A stretch of 64,000 nucleotides of DNA from Prorocentrum cordatum (GCA_963575745.1 CAUYUJ010021075.1:81140-145139), one strand, 5' to 3'. Positions 32,694 through 44,026 are shown, counted from the first letter of the stretch. Notes: a model not told the origin generated them from the letters alone. Program-made: numbers and translations.

Positions 32694-33869
32694 CTTGGAG
32701 GCCGTCTTGGACCATCTTGGGCGGACTTGGAGGCCATCTTGGGCCATCTTCGCGATTGTTTGAGGATGTCCCGAGAGAAACGGCCGTTTTTGGCGATGGC
32801 AACCGGGTCTGCCGGGTGGCCGGCGGGACGGGCCGAAGCCCCAGGGGGAGTTTTTTTGGAACAAGAACCAAAACCAATCACATATAGTTTGGCACGCCAG
32901 GCACCCCTTTGATAAATCAAAAGGGGGCGGCAGATCGAAGACGCCTACGGCGAATCACCGCCGCCCCCTGCCTTTTTGGAAGCGCCTATGTGGCCGAACG
33001 TTGAGGCCAGACCTGCCAAGCTATCGGACCACGTGTTCCCCGAATCGGTTTGGAAAGCCTTCGGGGAACACGTGGGCATCTTGAAGGTCATCTTGGCCGT
33101 CTTGGAGGCCTCTTGGGCAAGCTTTGGGCGATCTTTGGGGCTTTTTGGGCCGTCTCGGGCCAGCTTCGAGCCAACTTCGGCCATCTTGGTGGGTTCCTGG
33201 CACGTCTGAAGCCGTCGGAAGCCGTTTGGGGGGCCTCTATGGGCCGACTTGGGGCCCGCTTGGAATGCTCCAGGGCCGTCTTGGAGGCCATCTTGGGCGT
33301 CTGGGAGGCCATCTTGGGCGTGTTGGAGGCCTCTTGGGCCCTCTTGGGGCCCTCTAGGGGCCATCTTGGAGGCCACTTGGGCCATCATGGGGCTCTCTTG
33401 GGGGCCTCTTGGGCGATCTTGGGGGCTTCTTGGGCCGTCTTGAGCCGTCGGAGAGCCGAAAAGGCGCAAATGCCAAAATCCTTCAAAAACCAAAGGAAAA
33501 TCAATGATTTTGGCCTCTTCGGACTCTCCTGGAGGACCTCTTGGAGGCCTCTTGGGCCGTCTGGGAGGCCTCTGGGGGGCCTCTTGGGCCGTCTTGGGCC
33601 GTCTTGGACTCTCTTGGGCCGTTTTGGAGGCCGTCTTGGACCATCTCGGGCGGACTTGGAGGCCATCTTGGGCCATCTTCGCGATTTTTTGAGGATGTCC
33701 CGAGCGAAACGGCCGTTTTTGGGCATTGACAGACGCATTTTGGGAAATTCGCGGGTGGCCGGCGGGACGGGCCGAAGCCCACTGGGGAGTTCTTTTAGAA
33801 AAAGAACCAAAACCAAAACCTGAATCATCCAGCACGCCGTGCACCCCTGCAAGCAGGGGGCGGCGGATC
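32694..33869. repeat. S4 repeat block: CTTGGGCCATCTTGGAGGCC units with a 250-bp direct duplication
   Basis: Degenerate units of about 10-20 bp built on CTTGGGCC and TTGGAGGCC fill most of the block. Segments 32694-32938 and 33623-33869 are direct copies of each other, sharing CGCGAnTnTTTGAGGATGTC and GGTGGCCGGCGGGACGGGCC. Similar short-unit text is at 48890-49135 and 59400-59580. The open frames are artefacts. Confidence 0.85.
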
Positions 33870-34992
33870 TAGTGGCTTTCGGCCCATCCCGCCACCGTCT
33901 CTATGTTTCGGAGATTGGTAGACCTACCCTGACACGTCGATCAGCGAATTGGCAGTTTTCGGTTCGCGGGAGGGCGTCACGGCCGTCATTTGTGCGGGCA
34001 CAGGTCCGTCGGTTTCGGTCCTAGGCCGGTTTCTACAAAGGGAGGTTTATTAAAGGGAGGTGTGTCCACGGCCGAACGTTGCAAGTCACAGGCATTTTGG
34101 ATGCCTGTGGGGATCTCTTGAACGGCTTTTTCGGCAGACTCTCGGAGACGGTTTTGGAGATGCTGTGCTCTGGTGCCCTTCGGGCCCCCTTGGGCCCTGA
34201 TGTTTGGGCTTCCTTGGGGGCCTCCACAGACTTCCAGGGGGGGCTCCTTGTGGGCCTGATGCCGGCCTCGGGAGTCACCTTGGAGCGGAGAGCGCGAACT
34301 GTCACTTTGAGTTCCCCCTCCCCTGGACCCCATTCGGGCCCTCTCTGGGCCGTGTTGGAGGCCCCTTGGGCCGTCTTGGGCCCCTCTCGACCGCGCTAGC
34401 CTGTGTCCTGCCTGCGCTCACCGCCTGCGTCGAGTCAGAAGGGCCTCGGCGGACGAGCACACGCTGGCGCTGACGCGCGTCCTGCGGAGCATCGGGACAC
34501 GTCTGTTTGCGCACGCTCGGCGCGTGCCGAGCTGCACCTCGGAAGCTCCACCCCCTGCTGCGGCTGTCCGTCTGCCGCCTCCCTCCCTCGCTCCTTCCTG
34601 CTCCTGCCGCTGCTGCTCCCCAGGAGCCCCCAAGAGGACGCAGACACGCAATGCTCGAGGGTTTGCGCAGATCGGTTGGGTTGGCGCAGGCCTCACCTTT
34701 CGGCGCCCCTCGCGCAGCCCCCAGCGCCGCCCCCAGCGCCCATGGGGAGGGGAGCCCAGGGCAGACCCAACAAGTCCGTGCGGACATCCAATTGGCTCTT
34801 GTGTCTGTGATGCTCTGTCCGTCTTCTCTGTCGCTGCCGTTGCCACTTCCCAAACCTCGCGATCCTCGCCTTCGCCCCGCTCCGCCCGTCCTCCCCCGCT
34901 GAACCGTCCCTCCCTCCCTCCTCCCTCCTCAATGTCATCGTGCCTCCCCTCCCCCTTGTTCGGCATCACCCAAATCTACTCATACTACAGTG
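33870..34992. other. intronic stretch without recognised gene
   Basis: A small hairpin CACAGGCAT/ATGCCTGTG is at 34087-34109. S4-like words continue to about 34385. No exon recognised. Confidence 0.35.
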
Positions 34993-35150
34993 TGTGCCGC
35001 CCCCCCAGGAGGACGCGCGCGCTGAGACATCTGATAACACCTTTTCGGTGGCGGGCGTTTTCTGACCATACCGCCTGGGTACTGATACACTGCAAGATGC
35101 GTGCACTGTGTGGTCGGTCCGGACGTGCTCCTCCAAGGGGGGCGCAATGT
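34993..35150. mobile_element. family P inverted-repeat element, copy 2
   Basis: Left end GCCGCCCCCCCAGGAGGACG and right end CTCCTCCAAGGGGGGCGC are inverted. The interior GGCGTTTTCTGACCATACC matches 17529 and 52561. Confidence 0.75.
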
Positions 35151-35214
35151 GTCAGCATGAAGTTCTGGTTCGATGGTTCCTCCCAGCCCTTCCTCCTGAC
35201 CTCCCCGCTCCCCT

Positions 35215-35410
35215 CCAGGGTCCAGTTCGATCCGATCGATCCGATTCGATGCCGATATTCCAACGATCCGATGCGACCCGATGCTTGCATGGCGCTGTTA
35301 TGCATGCTGGCGCAGCCGATCCGACTCGCTCTCGATTCCTCGCCGATGCTGCACGATCCAATGCACGTTTCGACTCGATCGGGCTTACCGATTCGATATT
35401 GATCGATCGT
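35215..35410. repeat. GATCCGATTCGA short-unit repeat
   Basis: Degenerate GATCCGAT/GATTCGAT words over about 190 bp. Confidence 0.7.
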
Positions 35411-35446
35411 GTCCCCAAGGCAGAGGCGGGGGAGGAATAGGATGGG

Positions 35447-36540
35447 AGGAAGAGCAGGAAGAGCAGGAGGCGAAGGCGGAGGAGGAAGAAATTAGGAGAG
35501 AAGGAGGAGGAGGAGGAGGAGGAGGAGGAGGAGGAGGAGGAGGAGGAGGGAGGAGGAGGAGGAGGAGGAGGAGGAGGAGGAGGAGGAGGAGCATATGGAG
35601 AAGGAGGAGCGAGAGGAGGAGGGAGAAGGCGAGGAGGAGGAGGAGGTGGAGGACGACGACGACGAGGAGCTTATGGAGGTGGAGGAGGAGGAGGAGGAGG
35701 AGGAGGAGGAGGTGAGGACGAGGACGAGGACGAGGCCGAGGACGAGGAGGAGGACGAGGAGGAAGGAGGAGGGGAGAAGCAGGGGAGGAGGATAGGAGGA
35801 GGAGGAGGGGAGAGGAGGGGAGAGGGCGGAGAGGAGTAGAGGAGAAGGAGGAGGTGAGGAGGAGGACGAGGAGGGGAGCGAGGAGGAGGCTTGAGACGAG
35901 GACAAGGGCGGAGGTGGAGAGGAGGGGTCGAGGTGAAGGAGGAGGTAGGAGGAGGGGGTGGACGAAGAGGTGGAGGAGGAGGGAGAGTACGAGCAGAAGG
36001 AGAGGAGGAGATGAGGAAGAGGATGAGGAAGAGTGAGGGATGAGGATGAGGAGGAGGAGGAGGATGGGAGGAAAGGGATGTGATGAATGATTGATGATGA
36101 TATGATGATGATGATGATGAGGTTGATGATGATGTGATGATGATGATGATGAATATGATGTTGGATGGATGATGATGAGATGTTGATGATGATGATGATG
36201 ATGTGTTGATGTTGATTGATGATGATGAATATGATGATCGATGATGATGATGATGATGATTGAGGATGATGATGATGATGATGATGATGATGGTGGTGGT
36301 GATGTTGATGATGCTTATGCTGATGTGATGATGATGATGAGATGATGTTGATGATGGCATGATGTTGATGATGTTGTTAGTTTGATGATGATGATGATGT
36401 TATGATTATGTTTATTATGAGGAAGAGGGAGGGAGGAAGACGGGAAGAGGAGGAGGATTGAGGATGAGGAGGTGGAGTGAGGTCGAGGGACGAGGAGGAG
36501 GAGGAGGACGAGGAGGAGGAGGAGGAGGAGGAGGAGGACG
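35447..36540. repeat. GGA purine tract with internal GAT tract
   Basis: (GGA)n from 35447 to about 36065, (GAT)n with TGTT interruptions to about 36415, then (GGA)n again. The purine runs could form triplex or H-DNA. Confidence 0.95.
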
Positions 36541-36686
36541 GGGAGGCCCGTCCCGCCCGCGAGGCCCGCGGGTGCCGCCACGGAGGCCAGGCGGTCTCCC
36601 TCGCGGAGACGGCCCGAAGAGTAGGCGCGCCTTGCGCCCCGGCTGCGGGTGGGTGGGGGGGCACGGCGGAGGGCCGGGCGAAATCG

Positions 36687-36908
36687 AAGTCGGGTGCCCC
36701 CAAACGGTGCGATGACCACACTCATCAGAGGAAAAAGGGACCCATACCTCTACCTTCCCTCGTGTTCCCCCTTTTTGGGGCCTCCTGAGAAGCCCTCGTC
36801 GCCACCGCTGGATTCGCCTCGAAATCCTTGTCAGAACGCACCCCGTGAGAGGTCCAGGGAGTTCCCCAAGGTCGGGTGCCCCCAACCGGTGTGGCGACCA
36901 CACTCAAG
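36687..36908. mobile_element. family T repeat, copy 2, between short direct repeats
   Basis: GTCGGGTGCCCCCAAnCGG followed by GACCACACTCA occurs at both ends (36690 and 36871). The core matches 21688-21835 through TCGTCGCCACCGCTGGATTC. Confidence 0.65.
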
Positions 36909-36939
36909 CAGTGGCGGAGCGTCCTGACTCGCCTTTGAG

Positions 36940-37140
36940 CCCACCAAAGAATGTTGTAAGAACTCGTTTGTGGCCTGCACGAAATGATCTTAGAACGTTT
37001 CTGGTTGAGACTATCTCGTTCTCAGCACATCGGGTTGATGTCACAAGAACATTGTTTATGTTCTTAGAACATGTTGGGGTTCTAAGAGAATTTCGTGGTC
37101 GGCCTATAGGAATGCTGGGACGGTCGGTCCCTGCTCAACA
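36940..37140. mobile_element. family M repeat, copy 1
   Basis: Shares GGCCTATAGGAATGC and GGGACGGTCGGTCCC with 56195-56400. AAGAACATT/GTTCTTAGAAC words form internal inverted repeats. Confidence 0.7.
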
Positions 37141-37284
37141 CACCGCGTTGGGCCCTTTTGTTCGACTCCCTGGCGATAACGGCTGTTACTGGGGGGAGAA
37201 TTCATCGTTAGTTCTAACGGCTGGTTTTGGCCCGTGGGCCCGGGCCGCGTTCTCGCCCTCTTGTCCATTCCCCGCTCGCCTCCG

Positions 37285-38290
37285 AGAGTACGCAGCCATT
37301 TAAGCCTCCGGTGGGGCCAAACGTGTGAGGAATGCGCCGACATGGGTGCGGTGAGCGCATGCGAGCGCAGCCATTGGGGCCTTCTGTGGAGCTCCCCGTG
37401 GTGCCACCAAAGGTTTGAGGGGTATGCCGAACTGAGCACGGTGGCGCATGCGAACGCAGCCACTGGGGCTGTCGGTGGAGCTCCCTATGGGGCCACCAAA
37501 CGTGTGAGGGGTCTGCCGAAATGGGTGGGGTGGGCGCATTCGAACGCAGCGACAGGAGCCTTACGTGGGGTTGCCTATGGGGCCGCGAACCGTGTGAGGG
37601 GGTGTGCCGAAATTGGCGCGGTGAGCCCATGCGAACGCAGCCAATTGGGGGTGGGAACGTGTGAACGCAGCCACAGGAGCCTTAGGCGGAGCTGCCTATG
37701 GGGTGTGTGCATGCGAACGCAGCCACTGGGGCTGTCGGTGGAGCTCCCTATGGGGCCACCAAACGTGTGAGGGGTCTGCCGAAATGGGTGGGGTGGGCGC
37801 ATTCGAACGCAGCGACAGGAGCCTTACGTGGGGTTGCCTATGGGGCCGCGAACCGTGTGAGGGGGTGTGCCGAAATTGGCGCGGTGAGCCCATGCGAACG
37901 CAGCCAATTGGGGGTGGGAACGTGTGAACGCAGCCACAGGAGCCTTAGGCGGAGCTGCCTATGGGGTGTGTGCATGCGAACGCAGCGACCGGGGCCTTCG
38001 GTGGAGCTCTCTATGGGCCGACACGTGTGCGGTGGGCGCATGCGATCGCAACCACTGAGGCCTTCGGTGGAGCTCCCTATGGGGCCTCGAAGCGGGTGAT
38101 GGGTGTCAAAATTGGTGCGGTGGGCACATGCGAACGCCACCACTTGAGTCTTCGTTGGAGCTGTCCATGGGGCCATAAAACGTGTAAGGGGTGTGCCGAC
38201 ATGGGTGCGGTTGGCCCGTGAGAGCGCATCCTTTGGGGCACACGGTGGCGCTTTCTATGGGGCCTCGAAGTAAGAGCGTGTGAGAGGTGT
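37285..38290. repeat. S3 satellite, array 1 (+ orientation), unit about 90 bp
   Basis: Units contain GCGAACGCAGCCA, GGTGGAGCTCCCTATGGGGC and CGTGTGAGGGGTGTGCCGAA. A higher-order duplication of about 263 bp is visible (37461 compared with 37724). The open frames are artefacts. Confidence 0.92.
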
Positions 38291-38395
38291 GCCGGAACGA
38301 TGATAACGGTGATGATGGTGGCGACGAAGACACGCGGAGGACAGAAGCGGGGACGGGACGAGGAGGGGCAGGAGGAGAGGAAGCAGACGCAGGGC

Positions 38396-38460
38396 GCTGT
38401 CTCTTCAAAACGGAGAGCCAACAACACAGGATAATTGAACACATACAAAAACAAAACCAA
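38396..38460. repeat. family K segment at the end of S3 array 1
   Basis: CTGTCTCTTCAAAACGGA, then an AACAACACAGGATAATT segment. It is mirrored at 38596-38660. Confidence 0.7.
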
Positions 38461-38499
38461 CCAAACACATTGATTGTCAGTTGTTGTTCCTGGGCGTGG

Positions 38500-38556
38500 G
38501 GGGGAACAGAAAAAGGAGGAGGAAAAGGGAGAAGGAGGAGGAGGAGGAGGAACTCC
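38500..38556. repeat. AGG-rich spacer between two facing S3 blocks
   Basis: GGA/GAA repeats close to the centre of a large inverted arrangement. Confidence 0.7.
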
Positions 38557-38595
38557 TCGTCATCCTCCCCGATACAACCAAGCAAACCGATAATT

Positions 38596-38660
38596 TTGAG
38601 TTGTTCCCAACCATCCTGTGGTGTTGGGTCCTCGTTTTGAAGAGACAGCGCCCCGCGTTC
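38596..38660. repeat. family K segment, reversed, next to S3 array 2
   Basis: TCCCAACCATCCTGTGGTG and CTCGTTTTGAAGAGACAG mirror the segment at 38396. Confidence 0.75.
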
Positions 38661-38704
38661 ACTCCTTCCTTCCTCCCTCTGCCCCCTCCTCCCTCCTCCC
38701 CCTC

Positions 38705-40170
38705 CGCGTCAGCCACACCCATTTCGGCACACCCCTCACACGGTTCGTGGCCCCATAGGGAGCCCCACCGAGGGCCCCAATGGCTGCGTCCGCATGGCGG
38801 CACCACACCCATTTCGGCACACCCCTCACACGTTTCGTGGCCCCATAGGGAGCTCCACCGAGGACCCCAGTGGCTGCGTCCGCATGGCGGCACCGCACCC
38901 ATTTCGGCACACCCCTCACACGTTTCGTGGCCCCATAGGGAGCTCCACCGAGGGCCCCAGTGGCTGCGTCCGCATGGCGGCACCGCACCCATTGCGGCAC
39001 ACCCCTCACACGTTCGTGGCCCCATAGGGAGCTCCACCGAGGGCCCCACCGCACCCATGGTTTCTGGCGGGAGTTCCAGCGAGGGCCCCAGTGGCTGCGT
39101 CATGGCGGCACCGCACCCATTTCGGCACACCCCTCACACGTTTCGTGGCCCCATAGGGAGCTCCACCGAGGGCCACCCCTCAGTGGCTGCGTTGCGCATG
39201 CCTCCCCGCACCCATTTCGGCACCCCCTCACACGTTTCGTGGCCCCATAGGGAGCTCCACCGAAGGCCCCAGTGGCTGCGTTGGCGCAGGCCACCCCTCA
39301 CAAGAGCTCCCCGAGGGCCCCATGGCTGCGTTGCGGCCGCACCCATTTCGGCACACCCCTCACACGTTTCGTGGCCCCATAGGAGCTCCACCGAGGGCCA
39401 TGTCATTTCGGCACACCCCTCACACTTTCGTGGGGAGCTCCACCGTGGCTGCGCATGGCGGTACCGCCCCATTCGGCACACCGGCACACCTCACACGTTT
39501 CGTGGCCCCATAGGGAGCTCCACCGAGGCCCCAGTGGCTGCGTTGGCATGGCAGCACCGCACCCATGTCGAAACACCCCCCCTCACACGTTGCGTGGCCC
39601 CATAGGGAGCTCCACCGAGAGCCCCAGTGGCTGCGTTGACATGGCGGCACCGCACCCATTCCGGCACACCCCTCACACGTTTCGTGGCCCCATAGGGAGC
39701 TCCACCGAGGTGCCCAGTGGCTGCGTTGACATGGCGGCACCGCACCCATTCCGGCACACCCCTCACACGTTTCGTGGGCCCGTAGAGAGCTCCACCGAGG
39801 GCCCCAGTGGCTGCGTTGGCATGGCGGCACCGCACCCATTTCGGCACACCCTCACACGTTTCGTGGCCCCATAGGGAGCTCCACCGAGAGCCCCAGTGGC
39901 TGCGTTCGCATGGCGGCACCGCACCCATTTCGGCACACCCCTCACACGTTTCGCCGCCGAGGGCCCAGGACAGCGCTTCGTTGCCCCATAGGGAGCTCCA
40001 CCGAAGGCCCCAGTGCTACCGCCCGCATGCGTCCCGTACGCCCAGGACAGCGCTTCGTGGCTCCATAGGGAGCTCCACCAAAGGCCCCAGTGCTACCGCC
40101 CGCATGCGTCCCGTACGCCCAGGACAGCGTTTCGTGGCACGCCTTTCGTGGCCCCATAGGGAGCCCCACC
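38705..40170. repeat. S3 satellite, array 2 (reverse orientation)
   Basis: About sixteen units with CACCCATTTCGGCACACCCC, CTCACACGTTTCGTGGCCCC and ATAGGGAGCTCCACCGAGGG. This is the reverse complement of array 1. Several units near 39300-39480 are shortened. Confidence 0.92.
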
Positions 40171-40254
40171 GAAAGCGGTACCCACAAAGCGTTATTCACA
40201 ATTGCATATGGTTGGGTCCTTCGCCAGGATAATTGTTGCTCGGGGCGGGAAGAA

Positions 40255-40500
40255 AAAATGAGGAGGAGGAACAGGTGGAGAGAGAAGGAGGAGGAGGACC
40301 TCCCGTTCATCCCCCCAAAATGCCTAAAAGGCTGTTCCTGTGTTTCGCTTCGGGGAATGAGAGAGAAGGAGCAGAAGCAGGAGAGAGAAGGAAAAGGAGG
40401 AGAAGGAGGAGAAGGAGGAGAGAGAAGGAGAAGGAGGAGAAGGAGGACACGTAAGAGGAAGGGGAGGAGGAGAAGGACGAGGAGGAGGAAGGATGCGACT
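40255..40500. repeat. GGA/GAA purine tract
   Basis: Interrupted AGG/AGA repeats. No coding signal. Confidence 0.85.
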
Positions 40501-41030
40501 TTTGTTTTAACGGAAACAGTTCGAAAACAGCATCCGAAAGGCAAGCGCAAGCGGCGCCACGATGTCCCATGCTCGAGAGAAAGGAGGCATGGTAGGATCA
40601 CGATGATGGTGTTGATGACCAGTCGTGATGAGGAGGAGGACGGTGAGAAATACAAAGACGAAGGAGGAGAAAGGCTCCTGCGAAGTAATCGACAAAGAAC
40701 CCCTCCACCTGGTGCCCACCCCCACACCCCAACCAGACGAACATATCACGCTTCCGGAACAGGGACCAGGGCGGCTCCGTCGTCTGTTTCCGACATGTTC
40801 GCGAATTTAGATGAACAAGCATTGACGCTAACTGACGCTAGCTGACGTTCGATCGACGCTACATCTGCGCTGTCCCATCGATTACCAGACGCGAATCGAC
40901 GCCAATTCACTCTGGCCACGGAACCACGAAGGTATACAAGGTTCCCATGGTTTGCTTCCGAACGAGTCCCACCAGACTCCCACGCTTTTTTGGGCGAAGG
41001 ACCCAACCAGATGCAGTTGTGAGTGCCGCG
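40500..41030. other. spacer between S3 arrays 2 and 3
   Basis: CTAACTGACGCTAGCTGACG words at 40825-40860 recall the core of family G. At 40990-41050 the text GGGCGAAGGACCCAACCA is the reverse complement of text at 40170-40225, so arrays 2 and 3 share the same outer border in opposite orientation. Confidence 0.45.
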
Positions 41031-41034
41031 TTGT

Positions 41035-41590
41035 GCCACCGCTTTCGCTTGAGCTCCCCATGGGGCCACGAAGCGTGTGAGAGGTGTGCCGACATGAGTG
41101 CGGTGGGCCCATGCGCACGCAGACATTGGGGCTCACGGTGGAGCTCTTTGGGGCCACGGAGCGTGTGAGGAGTGCGCTGAAATTGAGTGCGGAACCGCAT
41201 GCGAACGCAGCCATTGGGGCCTTCGGTGGAGCTCTCCACGGGGCCACGAAGTGTACGAGGTGTGCCCTTCGCTAGAGCTCTTTATGGGGCCACGATGCGT
41301 GTGATTAGTGTGCGGAAATGGACGGTGGAACCGCATGCGAACGTAGCCATTGGAGCCTTCAGTGCAGCTCCCTATGGGGCCACCAAATGTGTGAGGGGTC
41401 TGCCGAAATGGACGGTGCAATCGCATGCGAACGCAGCCAATTGGGGCCTTCGGTGGAGCTCCCAATGGGGCCACGAAGCGTGTGAGGGGCGCGCCGAGAT
41501 GGGGGGTGGAACTGCATGCAAAGAGGTCATTGGGGCCTTAGGTGGAGCTCGGTATGGAGCAACGAGACGTGCGAATGTCACGCCGAAGTT
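41035..41590. repeat. S3 satellite, array 3 (+ orientation)
   Basis: About six units, more diverged than arrays 1 and 2. Confidence 0.88.
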
Positions 41591-41667
41591 GGCTCGCGGA
41601 GAGCGGAGGCAGGGATGGGAGGAGGGGCAGCGGGAGGAGGAGGAGGATATTGAGGAGGTGGGACCAG

Positions 41668-41735
41668 GTCGTTGTTTCTTCAAAACGAGGGCCCACCACC
41701 GCAGGATGGCTGGGAATGATTTCCACTTGTCCGCC
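41668..41735. repeat. family K segment after S3 array 3
   Basis: TTTCTTCAAAACGAGGGCCC and CGCAGGATGGCTGGGAA match 38396. It shows again the order S3 array, GGA-rich text, K. Confidence 0.75.
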
Positions 41736-41829
41736 GTCGGGGGCGCCAGTCCCAGGGCAGCTGGAAAGTCGATACCCCCACCTGCACCGTCGGAGTATAA
41801 AATTTCCAGTCCCCCTGGGACAGGCGCGG

Positions 41830-42060
41830 GGTGGGTCGCGGGTGGGTCGCGAGGTGAGTCGCGGGGAGGGTCGCGGATAGGTCGCGGGCCCCGTCGCGGG
41901 TGGGTCGCGGGTGGGTCGCGCGCGGGTAGGCCGCAGGTGGCCCGCGGGTGGGCCGCGGGTGGGCCGCGGGTGGGTCGCGGGTGGGTCGCGGGGGGAACGA
42001 CAACAACAACATAACGCAACAGCAGCAGCAGCAACAACGACAACAACAACAACAACATAG
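41830..42060. repeat. GGTGGGTCGCG minisatellite followed by CAA repeats
   Basis: About fifteen 10-11 bp units of GGTGGGTCGCG, then (AAC)n and (GCA)n to about 42060. Confidence 0.9.
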
Positions 42061-42221
42061 CAAGAATCCGCTCCGCGGAGTCCCACTTCAGCCACGCACC
42101 CAGGGACAGTGAATGACCGCTCGGCCCCCTCACTCTGATAAACTTCCCAGCCGCCACGGGACAGGCGTCCCCGCTTGCGGAAGAGCTCCTTTGAAGCCGG
42201 TCTGCGCTTCTAAGCAATTGC

Positions 42222-42352
42222 CTTGGCATCGCTCGAACGTGTGCAATTTTCCTTCGGCGAGGACCATCGAGGAGCATCCTTGATCATTTGGCGAAAAAAC
42301 CACGCACGAAACCGAAAAAAAAACACAGGGAATGGACGTCCGAGCGATGGCC
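42222..42352. mobile_element. family D MITE, copy 5
   Basis: Left end CTTGGCATCGCTCGAACGTG, right end GGACGTCCGAGCGATGGCCAG. Confidence 0.85.
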
Positions 42353-42904
42353 AGTTGCCACCACGCGCAGCATAAGTGGAAACTCCTGGGGGTGCGCTCG
42401 CGAGCGGAAGGCGTTCCACGACACCGCTGCATCACGTTTCGGGCGAAGGCCCGCACACCCCTTGGGTGGACATCACGGCTGGCTTGCGCCGCGTTGGCGC
42501 GGCGGCGACGCCGGCTCGGGCGTTCGAGCTCGAACGCGGCCGGCCGCCCAGAACCGGCCGCTGTCGAGCGATCTGCGGCATCGGGAAGCCGGTATCGTTC
42601 AAGGGGCGGAACGAGCCATTCGGCGTCAGAAACCAACGCCCGCGACATCGCGGCGCGGACCAGCCGTACACGTGCGGCTCGCGCCTTGCATTCCCCGGAT
42701 GCTCTGCGCGGTTCCCGCCTCTTCGTGTTTTTTCCCCAGATTCCTCCGCTGTTCCTCAATTCGTTCCAGGCGTGTGCCGCCCGCAGCCCGACCGGCGCTT
42801 GCACCAGTCCATATTCGATTGCGCCCGCTGATCTAAACATGTACGGCTCCCATGCAGGAAGCTATAAGGTGCCGATGCCGCTGCTCCCCGGACCTCTCCG
42901 GGCT

Positions 42905-43145
42905 GCGTTCCCCAGATCATTGGATCCATATGTTGTTCGGTTCCGATCGGTAGCGACCGATCGGTATTCCAAATCGGTCGCGACCCACCGCGACCGATCC
43001 AAAAATCTGTCGCGACTGGCCGCCACCGATCGCGACCGACTCCAAGAATTGAAGCAACATCGGTCGCAACCGTTCTCGTCGGCCGCGACTGGGAAATTCC
43101 AGCAGCCAATGATCAGGGTCCGAGAGCCATATCGAAGCAAATCCA
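42905..43145. mobile_element. family L foldback element, copy 1 (reversed)
   Basis: Filled with GGTCGCGACCnACCGCGACC-type words. The border CCAATGATCAGGGTCCGAGA matches 45523-45785 and 55840-56040 in reverse. Confidence 0.75.
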
Positions 43146-43293
43146 GCGGTGGCGACGAGAGCCACCAAGGGTGGCGGTATGGGCACCCTCTCCTTCTCCG
43201 ATCGCGCTCGGAGGCCGTGGGCACGTCCGTGGAGGCCTCGCCGCGAGCGCGCGCGGCAGCGTCCGCCGAGCCGCCGCGGACAGCATCAACGGC

Positions 43294-43294
<1 letters not shown>

Positions 43295-43349
<55 letters not shown>

Positions 43350-43350
43350 C
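43295..43350. repeat. GAC tract just before carrier exon D
   Basis: About 16 GAC units ending 13 bp before the acceptor of exon D. Confidence 0.95.
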
Positions 43351-43362
43351 GAGCGGGGGCAG

Positions 43363-43497
43363 CGGCGAGCGGCGGCGGCGGGCGCCGTGCCCTCGGGATC
43401 TCGAGGCCTCGGCGGGCCGCGGGGGTTCTTCGTCGGCGCGGGCGCCACCGTCAGCCGCGAGCTGGCCTTCGCCGTGGTGCAGATGCCGGTCTTCGAG
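43363..43497 (+). CDS. mitochondrial carrier exon D (helix 4 of repeat 2)
   Basis: Follows GGGGGCAG and reads RRAAAAGAVPSGSRGLGG, PRGFFVGAGATVSREL, AFAVVQMPVFE. GFFxGxxATxxRELxFxxxQxPxFE is the second-half motif of carrier repeat 2. The 20 residues between exon C (KQEMQ) and GFFVG equal the family's spacing to within one residue. The end may be GAG followed by GA at 43498, or GAC (43500) followed by GC. Both leave phase 0 and join exon E. A family A element's target duplication starts at 43506. Confidence 0.82.
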
Positions 43498-43513
43498 GAC
43501 GCTTCGGGTAGGA

Positions 43514-43687
43514 GCAAGTCGTGCCTGCCCCCCTACAGGAGGAATATTCAAAAATAGGTAAAAAACAAAAAAAAAAAAAAAAAAAAAAAGTATGGGGACA
43601 ATTTTTGGGGGGGGGGATTTGGGGGGATATTTCTGGGGTATCTTTAATTCCAGAATCCCCCTGTAGGGGGACAGGCCCCCGACCTAA
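43514..43687. mobile_element. family A MITE, copy 5, beside exon D
   Basis: From GCAAGTCGTGCCTGCCCCCC to GGGGGACAGGCCCCCGACCTAA, with a 23-base poly-A inside. Flanks GGGTAGGA (43506-43513) and GGGCAGGA (43688-43695) match at 7 of 8 positions. Confidence 0.85.
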
Positions 43688-43689
43688 GG

Positions 43690-44025
43690 GCAGGATCGGG
43701 CGGGCGGTAATGGTGGGCGACTGGCGTGCAGGAGCGGAAGAAGGACGCACGCGTGCATGAATCCACGCCCGGTTCGAACGTACGCGTTGCGCGATGGCAC
43801 GAGGCGTCTCGCGGTCTGGGGGGGCCGTATGCATGTACGCGGTAAGGGCGCGTACGTCCTTTTTGTGGGTTTCCTATGAATTTGGGGTGGAGGAAAGGGT
43901 CCTGAAGGGAGCCTTTGAGGTCCATGTTGGGACCCTGCTGGCTCCCAAAGGGGCCCTGGAGGGCCGTAGGGCCCTTTTCCTCACCCCCTATATATGCCCC
44001 CCCCCTCCCATGACCACCCGCCCCA
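43690..44025. other. intronic stretch without recognised gene
   Basis: No repeat or exon recognised. Confidence 0.3.
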
Positions 44026-44026
44026 G

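Noticed and set aside
38477-39605. 217-aa and 374-aa frames over the S3 arrays
   Set aside because: Translations of a satellite on both strands. No stable frame.
42332-43561. 409-aa frame from family D copy 5 through family L to beyond exon D
   Set aside because: It merely reads through two elements and a GAC tract, in a different frame from carrier exon D.
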